Shown piece after piece: positions 24,831-36,980 of a stretch of 43,332 nucleotides of DNA. Each line of letters opens with the position of its first letter. Position 1 is the first letter of the stretch. The stretch comes from Aurantiacibacter xanthus (GTDB taxonomy: Bacteria > Pseudomonadota > Alphaproteobacteria > Sphingomonadales > Sphingomonadaceae), in assembly GCF_003584015.1 (NCBI RefSeq), contig NZ_QXFM01000140.1:127623-170954 (forward strand). The letters run 5' to 3'. The position numbers and the translations under genes were made by a program. A model generated the notes under the pieces. The model did not search any database. It was not told where the DNA came from and saw only the letters and a program-made list of their open reading frames with translations.

Positions 24831-25252
24831 AGCTCGGCGGCGCGCGTCTCGAATGCCGCCACCATCTTGCGGAAGGCGCGGTCGACATACTGGCCCGCCA
24901 GCGCTTCGAACATGCGATTCTTGAATGCAAAGTCGACGCTGAAGTCGATCTCGCAACCGGCTTCGCCTCGGTCGTGGAACAGCCAGCAGTTGTCGAGGTC
25001 GCGCATCGGCCCATCGACATAGTGCACCTCGATCCGGTTCGGCCGGTCGAGCAAGACGCGCGAGGTGAATTTCTCGCGCAGCGCCTTGAACCCCACCAGC
25101 ATATCGGCGGTCATGCCCTCCTCAGTGCGGTCGCGCACGCGCGTGGCCACGACCCAGGGCAGGAACTTGCTGTAGTTGCCGACGTCGGCCACGAGGTCGA
25201 ACATCTGTTCGGCGCTGTAGGGCAGCGCACGGGTCTCACGGATGGCAGGCAT
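24791..25252 (-). CDS. Coq10/RatA-like START-domain protein
   Basis: 153-residue polyketide cyclase/START-fold protein, homologous to Coq10 (ubiquinone-binding) and to E. coli RatA (YfjG). Typical stretches are RALPYSAEQMFDLVADVGNYSKFLPWV at the start, FKALREKFTSRVLLDRP in the middle and IDFSVDFAFKNRMFEALAGQYVDRAFRKMVAAFETRA at the end. Its start overlaps the lipA stop by one base, so the two are co-translated; lipA with this family is a regular alphaproteobacterial pair, favouring a respiratory/quinone role over toxin function. The 3' end overlaps pncC by 40 bases tail to tail. Confidence 0.88.
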   Translation of the reverse strand: MPAIRETRALPYSAEQMFDLVADVGNYSKFLPWVVATRVRDRTEEGMTADMLVGFKALREKFTSRVLLDRPNRIEVHYVDGPMRDLDNCWLFHDRGEAGCEIDFSVDFAFKNRMFEALAGQYVDRAFRKMVAAFETRAAELYGSNSSSAHSVA

Positions 25253-26187
25253 CAGGCGTTCTTTTGGGCCTGCTTTGCCAGCTTCGCCTCGCGCGCGGCG
25301 CGCATTTCGGCAAAGTCTTCACCCGCGTGATAGCTCGACCGCGTCAGCGGGCTGGAAGCGACCTGCAGGAAGCCCTTCGCCCGCGCGATCGAGCCATAGG
25401 CGTTGAACGTCTTGGGCTCGACGAACTCGATCACCGGGGTGTGCTTCGGCGTCGGCTGGAGGTACTGCCCCATGGTGAGAAAATCGACCTCGGCCGAGCG
25501 CATGTCGTCCATCACCTGATGCACTTCGAGCCGCTGCTCGCCCAGCCCGAGCATGATGCCCGACTTGGTGAAGATCATCGGATCGTGCCGCTTCACCTCT
25601 TCGAGCAGCCGCAGCGAGGCATAGTAGCGCGCACCGGGCCGGATCGTGGGATAGAGCCGCGGCACGGTTTCAAGGTTGTGATTGTAGACATCCGGCCCGG
25701 CGGCGCAGATCGCCTCGACGCTCGCGCGCATTTTGCCGCGGAAGTCGGGGGTGAGAATCTCGATAGTGGTGTTCGGCGTCTCGCGGCGCAGCGCCTCGAT
25801 CACCTTTACGAACTGCCCTGCCCCGCCATCGGGCAGGTCGTCGCGGTCGACGCTGGTGATGACGATATGCTCCAGCCCCATTTCGGCGGCGGCCGTGGCG
25901 ACATGCTCGGGTTCGAGCGGGTCGACCATCCGCGGCATGCCCGTTTTCACGTTGCAGAACGCGCAGGCGCGGGTGCAGACGTCGCCGAGAATCATCACCG
26001 TGGCGTGCTTCTTGGTCCAGCACTCGCCGATGTTCGGGCAGGCGGCCTCCTCGCACACGGTGTTGAGGCCCAGATCGCGCATCAGTTTGCGCGTTTCATT
26101 GTATCCCTTGGAGACGGGAGCCTTGACGCGAATCCAGTCGGGCTTGCGTCGTCTTTCGGGGTTCGGTGCGGCGGAGAGATCGTTCAT
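25252..26187 (-). CDS. lipA: Lipoyl synthase
   Basis: 311-residue radical-SAM enzyme inserting two sulfurs into octanoylated carrier proteins to form lipoate. Both iron-sulfur clusters are visible: the auxiliary cluster motif [12 protein letters not shown] (C-x4-C-x5-C) near residue 47 and the radical-SAM motif [10 protein letters not shown] (C-x3-C-x2-C) near 75. The C-terminal RSSYHAGE contains the family's conserved serine for the auxiliary cluster. ATG 26187 is chosen over upstream codons because it begins the family-length protein. Divergent carbonic anhydrase starts 62 bases away. Confidence 0.96.
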   Translation of the reverse strand: MNDLSAAPNPERRRKPDWIRVKAPVSKGYNETRKLMRDLGLNTVCEEAACPNIGECWTKKHATVMILGDVCTRACAFCNVKTGMPRMVDPLEPEHVATAAAEMGLEHIVITSVDRDDLPDGGAGQFVKVIEALRRETPNTTIEILTPDFRGKMRASVEAICAAGPDVYNHNLETVPRLYPTIRPGARYYASLRLLEEVKRHDPMIFTKSGIMLGLGEQRLEVHQVMDDMRSAEVDFLTMGQYLQPTPKHTPVIEFVEPKTFNAYGSIARAKGFLQVASSPLTRSSYHAGEDFAEMRAAREAKLAKQAQKNA

Positions 26188-26249
26188 CACGCCCCCACTT
26201 AAGCAAGCCTCTTGCCATAGGCAATGCCGCTGGGGCACAGGATCGCCTC

Positions 26250-26897
26250 ATGACCAAGCTGACGCCCGATTTTGCCGCCCTTCTCGATGGCTACACCCGC
26301 TTCCGCAAGAACGGCTATGTCGAAAGCCGTGAACGCTGGGAGGCACTGCGCGAAGGGCAAGAGCCGAAGGTGATGATTATCGCCTGCTCCGACAGCCGGG
26401 TCGATCCGACTCAGATCTTCGACGTCTCGCCGGGCGAGATCTTCGTGGTGCGCAACGTCGCCGCGCTGGTCCCTCCGTTCGAGACGACGCCGGGCCAGCA
26501 CGGTGTGTCCGCTGCGCTCGAATTCGCGGTGCAGTTTCTGAAAGTAACCGAGGTGCTGGTGATGGGGCATGGCATGTGCGGCGGCTGCAATGCCGCGCTG
26601 ACGCAGGCGCTTCATGGCAACCGTCTCGGCGAAGGCGGCTTTGTCGCTTCGTGGATTTCGATGCTCGACCCCGTGCGCGATCCGATCGTCGCCGAGCACG
26701 GAACCAGCGGCCGCGAGGCCGAACGGGCGATGGAGCACGAGGCGGTCAAGGTGAGCCTTGCCAACCTGCGCAGCTTCCCCTGCGTGCAGGAAAAGGAGCC
26801 GACCGGCGAACTGACGCTGCGCGGTGCCTATTTCTCGATCAACGAGGGCATCCTGCACCTGCTCGACGAGAGCGACGGCAAGTTCAAGCCCGCTTGA
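26250..26897 (+). CDS. Beta-class carbonic anhydrase
   Basis: 215-residue zinc enzyme interconverting CO2 and bicarbonate. The zinc ligands and catalytic dyad are visible: CSDSRVDPTQIFD (Cys, Asp, Arg) and HGMCGGCNAAL (His, Cys). The stretch GEIFVVRNVAALVPPFE and the GHGMCGG loop are standard for the beta class. No signal peptide is seen, so it acts in the cytoplasm. ATG 26250 gives the normal N-terminus; longer in-frame upstream sequence would overlap lipA. Confidence 0.95.
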   Translation: MTKLTPDFAALLDGYTRFRKNGYVESRERWEALREGQEPKVMIIACSDSRVDPTQIFDVSPGEIFVVRNVAALVPPFETTPGQHGVSAALEFAVQFLKVTEVLVMGHGMCGGCNAALTQALHGNRLGEGGFVASWISMLDPVRDPIVAEHGTSGREAERAMEHEAVKVSLANLRSFPCVQEKEPTGELTLRGAYFSINEGILHLLDESDGKFKPA

Positions 26898-26944
26898 GCC
26901 TTAACCAACTTGCCTTTGCGGCAGGCGGAGACCATTTGAACGCG

Positions 26945-27670
26945 ATGCAACAAGCAGCCCTCAAGAACATCGCCCTGTTGATCGACGCCGACAACGCCAG
27001 CCACGCCGGGATCGACCCGGTGCTGACGGTGCTGGCCGAGCTGGGGCAGGTCAACATCCGCCGCGCCTATGGCAACTGGGCCAAGCCCACGCTCTCCAAG
27101 TGGAGCAAGATCACGCATCGCTTCGGGCTTCAGCCGATGCAGCAGTTCGACCTCACCAAGGGCAAGAACGCCACCGACATGGCGATGACAATCGATGCAA
27201 TCGACCTGCTCTATCGCGGCAAGGTCGATGGCTTCGGCATCATGAGTTCGGACAGCGATTTCACCCCGCTGGTCACGCGGCTGCGGCAGGACGGTTTGAT
27301 CGTCTATGGCTTCGGCAGCGAGAAGGCACCCGAAGCCTTCCGCACCGCCTGCACCCGCTACATCGATGTCGACCGACTGATCCATACCGCCGCCAAGGAC
27401 GACGACGAACGCCCCGAGCAGGAGGGCGAAAGCGAGGCGCTCGATGCTGACGTGATCGAATTGCTCGGCAGCGCGTGGAAGGCCGCCAGCCGCGACGAAA
27501 ACGGATTTGCACGCTTGCAGGAGGTTGGCCAGATCGCCGGCAACCGCTCCAGCTTCGACGTGCGCAACCACGGCTACAAGAAGCTGGCCGATCTGGTCCG
27601 CGCCAAGAGCGACCGCTTCAAGCTCGAAAAGCGCGAGAACGGCCAGCTCTATGTAAAACGGCTGCGCTGA
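26945..27670 (+). CDS. NYN-domain protein with C-terminal LOTUS/OST-HTH domain
   Basis: 241-residue protein with an N-terminal NYN (PIN-like) ribonuclease domain (about 5-145) and a C-terminal OST-HTH/LOTUS RNA-binding domain (about 165-241; LGSAWKAASRDENGFARLQEVGQIAGNR, YKKLADLVRAKS). The acidic catalytic pattern is intact: LLIDADNAS, KNATDMAMTIDAIDLLY and SSDSDFTPLV. The family is annotated as NYN domain protein and is thought to cut or process RNA; no specific target is known. GGAG at 26927-26930 is well placed for a TTG at 26936, which would add three residues (M-N-A) to the ATG used here. It is preceded by carbonic anhydrase on the same strand. Confidence 0.9.
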   Translation: MQQAALKNIALLIDADNASHAGIDPVLTVLAELGQVNIRRAYGNWAKPTLSKWSKITHRFGLQPMQQFDLTKGKNATDMAMTIDAIDLLYRGKVDGFGIMSSDSDFTPLVTRLRQDGLIVYGFGSEKAPEAFRTACTRYIDVDRLIHTAAKDDDERPEQEGESEALDADVIELLGSAWKAASRDENGFARLQEVGQIAGNRSSFDVRNHGYKKLADLVRAKSDRFKLEKRENGQLYVKRLR

Positions 27671-27725
27671 GGCACCTTTCCATTCGCCAAGCGTATGATC
27701 CCCAAGCTCTTTTGGGGGAATATGC

Positions 27726-28523
27726 ATGGTCGACAAGTCCGAGAAATTCGAATGGCTGGTGCGCCTCGGCTATGTCAGCCGCGCCATCCTTTATGCGGTA
27801 CTCGGCCTGATCGCGCTCACCAGCGCCAGCCAGATGAAACGCGGCACCGAAGGCATATTTGCCGCAGTCGAGAACTTTGCGCTGGGGCAGTTCGTGCTGT
27901 GGGTGATGGTGCTGGGACTGTGCGCCTATGCGCTGTTCCGCCTCGCCTCGACCTTTTTCGATATCGAGAACAACGGCAGCGACGCCAAGGGCTGGGCCAA
28001 GCGCATTGGGCACGCGGGCAGCGCCATCGGCCATTTCGCGCTGGCGTGGACGGCGTACAAATTCGCCACCGGGCCGAACTCCGGCGGCGGCGGTGCGCGG
28101 GACGCTGCGGCAGGCCTGATGAGCCTGACCTTCGGGCCAAGCCTGCTTGGCCTGCTGGGCATCGCTTTCGGCGTGACCGCGCTGTTTCAGCTGAAAAAGG
28201 CGATATCGGGAGCGTTCATGCACCGCATCGGCGCCGGCGCGCCCTCGGCCACGCGCTGGCTCGGCGGCCTTGGTTATGGGGCGCGGGCGGTGGTCTATGG
28301 GGTGATTGGCTGGTCGCTCGTAAAAGTAGGCTTCCTCGCGGCCGGCACCGGCGAGGTGAAGACCCTGGGCGACGCGGTAGCGAGTCTGGCCGACGATGGT
28401 GCGGTGTTCACGATCACCGCGCTTGGGCTGCTGTTGTTCGGGCTCTTCAGTCTGGTGCTGGCGCGCTACCGGATCATCCCCGAGCTGGATCTGGACCGCA
28501 AGGTGCCCGCTTTCCGGGCCTGA
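27726..28523 (+). CDS. DUF1206 membrane protein
   Basis: 265-residue inner-membrane protein made of three similar units of about 75-80 residues. Each begins with a sequence like LGYVSRAILYAVLGLIAL, IGHAGSAIGHFALAWTAYK or LGYGARAVVYGVIGWSLV and contains two hydrophobic segments, giving six in all. This triplicate layout is what defines DUF1206. Function is unknown. The gene ends four bases before the convergent lipoprotein gene. Confidence 0.88.
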   Translation: MVDKSEKFEWLVRLGYVSRAILYAVLGLIALTSASQMKRGTEGIFAAVENFALGQFVLWVMVLGLCAYALFRLASTFFDIENNGSDAKGWAKRIGHAGSAIGHFALAWTAYKFATGPNSGGGGARDAAAGLMSLTFGPSLLGLLGIAFGVTALFQLKKAISGAFMHRIGAGAPSATRWLGGLGYGARAVVYGVIGWSLVKVGFLAAGTGEVKTLGDAVASLADDGAVFTITALGLLLFGLFSLVLARYRIIPELDLDRKVPAFRA

Positions 28524-28527
28524 TCTG

Positions 28528-29033
28528 TCAGACCCCGCAGCTCACCGTTCCGCTGCCGGTGTAGACGTTGCGATCCCACCGGTCGCGCAGCCAGATCGTG
28601 CCCTGATAGATCGTGCTCTCGCTGGCATTGGGGTCTTCCTGGCCTTCGCCATCGATCTGGAGACGCAGGGAGAAGCGCCTGCCGTTATAGAGCGAGCGGG
28701 TCCGGCCCGCGAGTTCGCGTGCGCCCGGATCGGCGGCAAAGCGCACCATGTCGCCGTCGATCTTCATATAGGCGTCGGCCTCGCGTGCGATCACGCGCGC
28801 GCCCATGCTGGTGCCCGGCGCATAGGCGCAGGAGGCCCCGTAAAGGTCGGCCTTCTCGATATCGGGATAGAGGATGGCCTGCGGGATCACCTCCTCGATC
28901 GGTGGCGGCGCATCGTTGGCGGCGCGCACCATCTCGACGATCTTCTTGTCCTCGGCGGCCTGTTCGGCCGGGTCGGGGTCCTGCCCGCAGGATGCAAGGG
29001 CAAGACCCAGCGAAATAAGAAGTGCCCCGCGCA

Positions 29034-29034
<1 letters not shown>
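28528..29034 (-). CDS. Putative lipoprotein of unknown function
   Basis: 168-residue protein with a lipoprotein signal peptide, RGALLISLGLALASC, whose lipidated cysteine would be about residue 16. An acidic stretch follows (GQDPDPAEQAAEDKK). The body contains ILYPDIEKADLYGASCAYAPG and SMGARVIAREADAYMKIDGDMVRFAAD, a pattern seen in sphingomonad hypothetical proteins without assigned role. The start overlaps the mutL stop by one base (TGATG), so it is translated from the mutL message. Confidence 0.75.
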
Positions 29035-32077
<3,043 letters not shown>

Positions 32078-32109
32078 TCGGCGGCTGAAACAAGGAGAGC
32101 GCGCGGGCC

Positions 32110-33102
32110 ATGGCACCGCCGGCGGCACAGCGCAGCGGCATCAATCGCAGGGCGCAGTTTGGCGTCTTCGCGGGCTATCTGCTCGCGTCGATCGGGGCTG
32201 CGATCGGCGCACTGCTCCTCATCGTCTCGCTGGTTCGTCCGGAAGCCTTCGCCGGCCTGCGGACCATGGCGAGCGACGTCTCGGCGTCGGTGGGCGATGC
32301 AGGGGCTGCCAGTCGCGTGGGCACCAGCAACTTCTTCGATGCCATTGCCGGCTACTATGAGGCGGGCAGCAAGAACGCGCGCATGAAGGAAGAGATCGCC
32401 ATCGCGCGGGTGAAACTCGCCGAGGCACGCGCGGTCGAGCAGGAAAACGAAGAACTGAAGGCGGTGCTCGGCCTCTCGCAGGACGAGCGCAAGCCGGTCG
32501 CCATCGCGCGCCTGATCGGCTCGACCTCGGTCAGCGCACGGCGCTTTGCCTACCTTTCGGCGGGGCGTAACGATGGCGTGAAGGTTGGCATGCCGGTAAC
32601 GTCGCCGATGGGGCTGGTGGGGCGCGTGCTCGAAGTCGGGCGGACCAGTTCGCGCGTGCTGCTGCTGACCGACAGCGAATCGATCGTACCGGTGCGCCGG
32701 GCGACCGACAATGTGGTCGCTTTCGCCGAGGGGCGCGCCGATGGCTCGCTGCGGCTGCGGCTGATCTCGCTCGGGATCAACCCGCTGAAGATCGGCGACG
32801 TGTTCGTGACGTCGGGTTCGGGCGGAATGTTCCGCCCCGGCATTGCGGTGGCCATGGTGACCGAACTGAACGACGACGGCGGTATCGCCCGCCTCCTGAG
32901 CAACCCGGCGGCGACCGACGTGGTGCTGGTCGAGCCGGTGTGGCAACCCGAAGCGGTTGCCATGCTTCGGCGTCCGCCCGCCGGCCCGACCGACGAGGGC
33001 ATCAAGGAGGTCGCCGAGGCCTTGCCCGAGCGTCGGGCCTCCCCCCCGCCTCCGCTCCCCCAGCCCGAAGCCTCGGCCGGAGCGGCTGCGGCTGACGAAT
33101 GA
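32110..33102 (+). CDS. mreC: Rod shape-determining protein MreC
   Basis: 330-residue bitopic membrane protein linking MreB to the wall synthases. One membrane segment lies near residues 18-40 (FAGYLLASIGAAIGALLLIVS). A coiled coil follows (about 85-120; KNARMKEEIAIARVKLAEARAVEQENEELKAVLG has heptad character). The paired beta-barrel domains contain VGMPVTSPMGLVGRVLEVGRTSS and VFVTSGSGGMFRPGIAVAMV. A proline/alanine-rich tail of about 50 residues ends the protein. It starts 33 bases after mreB and overlaps mreD by four bases. Confidence 0.93.
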   Translation: MAPPAAQRSGINRRAQFGVFAGYLLASIGAAIGALLLIVSLVRPEAFAGLRTMASDVSASVGDAGAASRVGTSNFFDAIAGYYEAGSKNARMKEEIAIARVKLAEARAVEQENEELKAVLGLSQDERKPVAIARLIGSTSVSARRFAYLSAGRNDGVKVGMPVTSPMGLVGRVLEVGRTSSRVLLLTDSESIVPVRRATDNVVAFAEGRADGSLRLRLISLGINPLKIGDVFVTSGSGGMFRPGIAVAMVTELNDDGGIARLLSNPAATDVVLVEPVWQPEAVAMLRRPPAGPTDEGIKEVAEALPERRASPPPPLPQPEASAGAAAADE

Positions 33103-33656
33103 TGGAAAAGCTCAGCCCGACCGCGCGCAGGGATCTGTTCGGAAGCAAGATCAACCGCGATCACTGGGCCGTGCTCGTTTACGGGGTTCCGTGGCTCTCG
33201 ATCATTCTGGCGTCGATGGTGCCAATGCTGCCGGTGATCGCCCCCGCCCCGGTGGTGCCGCCGCTGGCCTTCATGTTCCTGCTTGCGTGGCGTCTGCTGC
33301 GGCCCGGAGTGCTGCCGCTGTGGGCGGGCTTTCCGCTCGGCCTGTGTGACGATCTTCTGTCCGGCCAGCCGCTTGGCAGCAGCATCCTGCTGTTCTCGCT
33401 CACCCTGATTGCGCTCGATCTGTTCGAGCTGCGGTTCCCCTGGCGGGGCTTCTGGCAGGACTGGATTGTCGCTGCCGTGCTGATCACGCTGTTTCTGCTG
33501 CTTTCAGCGGTGTTTTCAGCGGCTAAGCTCGATTTGCTGCATTTTTGGCTGCTGGCGCCGCAGCTCTTGCTGTCGGTGGTGCTGTTTCCCATTATTGTGG
33601 GGGCCGTGGCGATGCTGGATCGCCTGCGTTTGCTCCGCGTGAAGCGAATTAACTGA
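33099..33656 (+). CDS. mreD: Rod shape-determining protein MreD
   Basis: 185-residue polytopic membrane protein, five to six hydrophobic segments, with the family-like ending (LLLSVVLFPIIVGAVAMLDRLR). Sequence is poorly conserved in this family; identification rests on length, hydropathy and position between mreC and mrdA. Two adjacent ATG codons (33099 and 33102) could start it. The first overlaps the mreC stop. Confidence 0.88.
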   Translation: MMEKLSPTARRDLFGSKINRDHWAVLVYGVPWLSIILASMVPMLPVIAPAPVVPPLAFMFLLAWRLLRPGVLPLWAGFPLGLCDDLLSGQPLGSSILLFSLTLIALDLFELRFPWRGFWQDWIVAAVLITLFLLLSAVFSAAKLDLLHFWLLAPQLLLSVVLFPIIVGAVAMLDRLRLLRVKRIN

Positions 33657-33659
33657 CCG

Positions 33660-35687
33660 ATGGAACCGAGACTGAGCAGCAACTCCCTGAAGGAAACCTT
33701 CGACCGGCGCAGCTTCGTGCTGGGGGCGGTTCAGGGCGGTGTGGGCCTGCTGCTGGCGGCGCGCATGGGCTACATCGCCGTGGCCGAGAACGAGAAATAC
33801 AAGATGGAGGCGGAGAGCAACCGCGTCAATCTTTCGCTCATCCCGCCGCGCCGTGGCTGGATTCTCGACCGCAACGGCTCGCCGCTCGCATCCAACCGCA
33901 GCGACTTCCGCGTCGACATCATCCCCGAGCGCCTGCACGACCGCGACGCAACGGTCGATCTGCTGGCCAAGGTGCTCGCCTTCGACGACCTTGAGCGCAA
34001 GGATCTGATCGAGCGGATCGAGAACGCCTCGAGCTTTCAGGTGGTGCCGGTCGCAAGCGGGCTCGATTTCGAGAAATACGCCGCGCTCACGGTGCGCCTG
34101 CCCGAACTACCGGGCGTGCTGCCGCAGCAATCCTATGCCCGCTACTATCCAACCGGAACCTCGGTCGGCCATCTGATCGGCTATGTCGGTGCACCCAGCC
34201 GCGAGGAATACGTCCTCGAGCCCAAGCCGCTGCTGCTCACGCCCGGTTTCAAGATGGGCAAGAACGGGATCGAAAAGCAGTTCGAGCAGGAATTGCGCGG
34301 CGTGCCCGGCGCGCGCCGCGTGGAAGTCACCGCGACGGGCCGCCGCGTGCGCGACCTCGAAACACGTGAGGACGTGCCCGGCAATCCGATCCGCCTCACC
34401 ATCGACGGGCCGTTGCAGGACTATGCCGCCCGCCGCATTGGGCTCGAATCGGGTTCGGTGGTGGTGATCGACTGCCTGACGGGCGATCTTCTGTGCATGG
34501 CCTCGATGCCGAGTTTCGATCCCAACAGCTTCTCCGACGGGATTGGCCGCGTCGAATATTCGATGCTGAGCGAGAACGACCGGGTGCCCCTGCGCAACAA
34601 GGTGTTGCAAGGGCTCTACCCGCCCGGTTCGACCGTGAAGCCGATGGTGGCGATGGCTTTTCTGGAAGCGGGGCTGTCACCCGATGCCAGCGTCAGTTGC
34701 AACGGCGGTTTGCGCGTCGGCAACCGGGTATTCCACTGCTGGAACCGGCGCGGCCATGGCCGGGTCGACATGGCGAAGGGCATCTATCAGTCCTGCGACG
34801 TCTATTTCTATCACTTTGCCCAGCAGCTCGGGATGAACGTGATTTCCGACATGGCCCGCCGCTGTGGCCTGGGGCAGGAATTCCCGCTTCCCGTGGCCAG
34901 CCAGTTTTACGGCACCGTGCCCGATCCCGCATGGAAGCTGAAGAAGTATGGCCGCGAATGGCAGGCGTTCGACACGGTGAACGCCACGATCGGCCAGGGC
35001 TACATGCTCTTCAATCCGTTGCAGCTCGCCGTCTATTCCGCGCGCATCGCCACCGGCAGAACGGTGATGCCGCGCCTGATTCTTGACGGGAAGACCCCGA
35101 AGTTCAGCAGCATGAACTTCCATGGCGATCACGTGCAGGTCATCCAGAACGCGATGAGCGACGTGATCAACGGCCCCGGCACCGCCGGACGCGCGCGGCT
35201 GCCGATCGACGATGTGCTGATGGCTGGCAAGACCGGCACCGCTCAGGTGGTCTCGCTGGCGATCTCGAACGGCAAGAGCGGCCCGTGGAAATACCGCGAC
35301 CACGGCCTGTTCATCAGCTTCGCCCCGTTCAACAATCCGCGCTATGCCTGCGCGGTGGTGATCGAGCACGGCGGCGGTTCGGGCTCGGCCTATCCAATCG
35401 CGCGCGATGTCATGACTTTCCTGTTCGATCCGGCCAAGGCGCTCGATGCGCTGCACGGCTTCGAGAAGCAGTGGGGCGGCACCGCGCAGCAGCGGCTCGC
35501 GCAGTCCTATGCCGCCTATGCTGCGGCGGCCGGGGTCGATCTGCCCCCCGCCCCGCCCCCGTTCAAGCTGGCGGAGAAGGTCGATGCCGAAGCCCGCGCT
35601 GCTACTGCCGAACCCGATACGCCAGTGACCGATGCGCTGGTGCCGCGCGAAGACCCGGTCGCCAGCGCCAATGGCAACCTGACATGA
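33660..35687 (+). CDS. mrdA: Penicillin-binding protein 2 (peptidoglycan transpeptidase)
   Basis: 675-residue class B penicillin-binding protein, cross-linking lateral wall peptidoglycan with RodA. After one N-terminal membrane segment (FVLGAVQGGVGLLLAARMGYI) come the pedestal domain (IPPRRGWILDRNGSPLASN, YYPTGTSVGHLIGYVG) and the transpeptidase domain. Its catalytic motif STVK has the serine at residue 324; the second motif is SCD (YQSCDVYFY), and KTG is at 524-526 (AGKTGTAQVV). A proline-rich C-terminal tail of about 50 residues follows the last domain. It starts 3 bases after mreD and overlaps rodA by four bases. Confidence 0.96.
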   Translation: MEPRLSSNSLKETFDRRSFVLGAVQGGVGLLLAARMGYIAVAENEKYKMEAESNRVNLSLIPPRRGWILDRNGSPLASNRSDFRVDIIPERLHDRDATVDLLAKVLAFDDLERKDLIERIENASSFQVVPVASGLDFEKYAALTVRLPELPGVLPQQSYARYYPTGTSVGHLIGYVGAPSREEYVLEPKPLLLTPGFKMGKNGIEKQFEQELRGVPGARRVEVTATGRRVRDLETREDVPGNPIRLTIDGPLQDYAARRIGLESGSVVVIDCLTGDLLCMASMPSFDPNSFSDGIGRVEYSMLSENDRVPLRNKVLQGLYPPGSTVKPMVAMAFLEAGLSPDASVSCNGGLRVGNRVFHCWNRRGHGRVDMAKGIYQSCDVYFYHFAQQLGMNVISDMARRCGLGQEFPLPVASQFYGTVPDPAWKLKKYGREWQAFDTVNATIGQGYMLFNPLQLAVYSARIATGRTVMPRLILDGKTPKFSSMNFHGDHVQVIQNAMSDVINGPGTAGRARLPIDDVLMAGKTGTAQVVSLAISNGKSGPWKYRDHGLFISFAPFNNPRYACAVVIEHGGGSGSAYPIARDVMTFLFDPAKALDALHGFEKQWGGTAQQRLAQSYAAYAAAAGVDLPPAPPPFKLAEKVDAEARAATAEPDTPVTDALVPREDPVASANGNLT

Positions 35688-36799
35688 AGCGCGCGGTAAC
35701 GCTGCCGGCGCCGCTGGCCCAGATTCCCTGGCAGGTTATTCTGCCGATTGCCCTGCTGGTCGCCTTCGGCGGCGCGGTGCTCTATTCGGCCGCGGGCGGA
35801 TCGATGTCGCCCTATGCGACTTCTCACCTGCTGCGCTTCGTCGTCACGCTGTCGATGGCGATTGTGATGTCGTTCTTCCCGATGAACCTGGCCAAGCTGG
35901 CGGCCTTGCCGATCTATGCCGCCGTGGTGCTGCTGCTGATGCTGGTGGAGACGCTGGGCGCTATCGGCGGGGGCAGCCAGCGATGGCTGAACCTGGGCTT
36001 CATGGTGTTGCAGCCGTCAGAGTTCATGAAACCGGCAATCGTGCTGGTGCTGGCGTGGTTCTATCACGGCTTGCCGGTGGGCATGATTGGCACCTGGCGG
36101 GCCATTGTGCCCGCAGCCGGGCTGATTGGATTGCCGATGCTGCTGGTGCTGTTGCAACCCGATCTGGGGACGGCGCTGGCGATTGCCTTTGGCGGCGCGG
36201 TGGTGATGTTCCTCGCAGGCCTGCCGGGCAAGTGGTTTGCGGGCGGTGCGGCGGCGGCGCTGGTGGCGATCCCGCTGGCCTATTTCTTCGGACTGCAAGA
36301 CTATCAACGGCGGCGCGTGACGACCTTCCTCGACCCCGAAAGCGATCCGCTGGGAGCGGGCTATCACATCACCCAGTCGAAAATCGCGATCGGTTCGGGC
36401 GGACTGTTCGGCAAAGGGTTTGGTCACGGATCACAAAGTTCGCTCGACTACCTGCCCGAGCCGCACACCGATTTCGTGTTCGCGACAATGGCCGAGGAGT
36501 GGGGGCTGGTGGGCGGCCTGTTCGTGCTGTTGATCTTCGGGCTGGTGCTGCGCTGGGGGCTGACAGTGGCACGCGATGCCGACGACCGATTCTCGCGGCT
36601 GCTGGCAGGCGGTATGGTGGCGACGATTTTCTTCTACGCGGCGGTCAACCTGATGATGGTGATGGGCATGGCGCCGGTGGTGGGAATCCCCTTGCCATTC
36701 ATGAGTCACGGCGGATCTTCCATGCTTACCAACATGATATGTGTGGGTACTCTGATGATGGTCGACCGGTGGAACAAGCAGCCTGGCGGAAAGAATTAG
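35684..36799 (+). CDS. rodA: Peptidoglycan glycosyltransferase RodA
   Basis: 371-residue SEDS-family polymerase that extends glycan strands during elongation. About ten membrane segments are seen. Family signatures are GSQRWLNLGFMVLQPSEFMKPA, LQPDLGTALAI, YQRRRVTTFLDPESDPLGAGYHITQSKIAIGSGGLFGKGF (here divided over the catalytic region), LPEPHTDFVFA and PLPFMSHGGSSMLTNM. ATG 35684 overlaps the mrdA stop and is the only start giving the correct N-terminus. A small hairpin with a T-rich tail follows. Confidence 0.95.
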   Translation: MKRAVTLPAPLAQIPWQVILPIALLVAFGGAVLYSAAGGSMSPYATSHLLRFVVTLSMAIVMSFFPMNLAKLAALPIYAAVVLLLMLVETLGAIGGGSQRWLNLGFMVLQPSEFMKPAIVLVLAWFYHGLPVGMIGTWRAIVPAAGLIGLPMLLVLLQPDLGTALAIAFGGAVVMFLAGLPGKWFAGGAAAALVAIPLAYFFGLQDYQRRRVTTFLDPESDPLGAGYHITQSKIAIGSGGLFGKGFGHGSQSSLDYLPEPHTDFVFATMAEEWGLVGGLFVLLIFGLVLRWGLTVARDADDRFSRLLAGGMVATIFFYAAVNLMMVMGMAPVVGIPLPFMSHGGSSMLTNMICVGTLMMVDRWNKQPGGKN

Positions 36800-36801
36800 C
36801 G

Positions 36802-36822
36802 AGAGGCAAAAAAACCTCTTTT
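36802..36822 (+). terminator. Possible terminator after rodA
   Basis: Arms AGAGG (36802-36806) and CCTCT (36815-36819) with an A-rich loop are followed by TTTT, directly after the rodA stop. The stem is short, so this is a weak intrinsic terminator at best. It separates the rod operon from tRNA-Lys. Confidence 0.4.
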
Positions 36823-36887
36823 CAAGCGCAAAACAATCGCTATTAGACGCCTCTCCCCGCGAGGGGGCCCGGAAAAACCACCGGTGT

Positions 36888-36963
<76 letters not shown>

Positions 36964-36980
36964 TTTTTCTTCCTTTACAA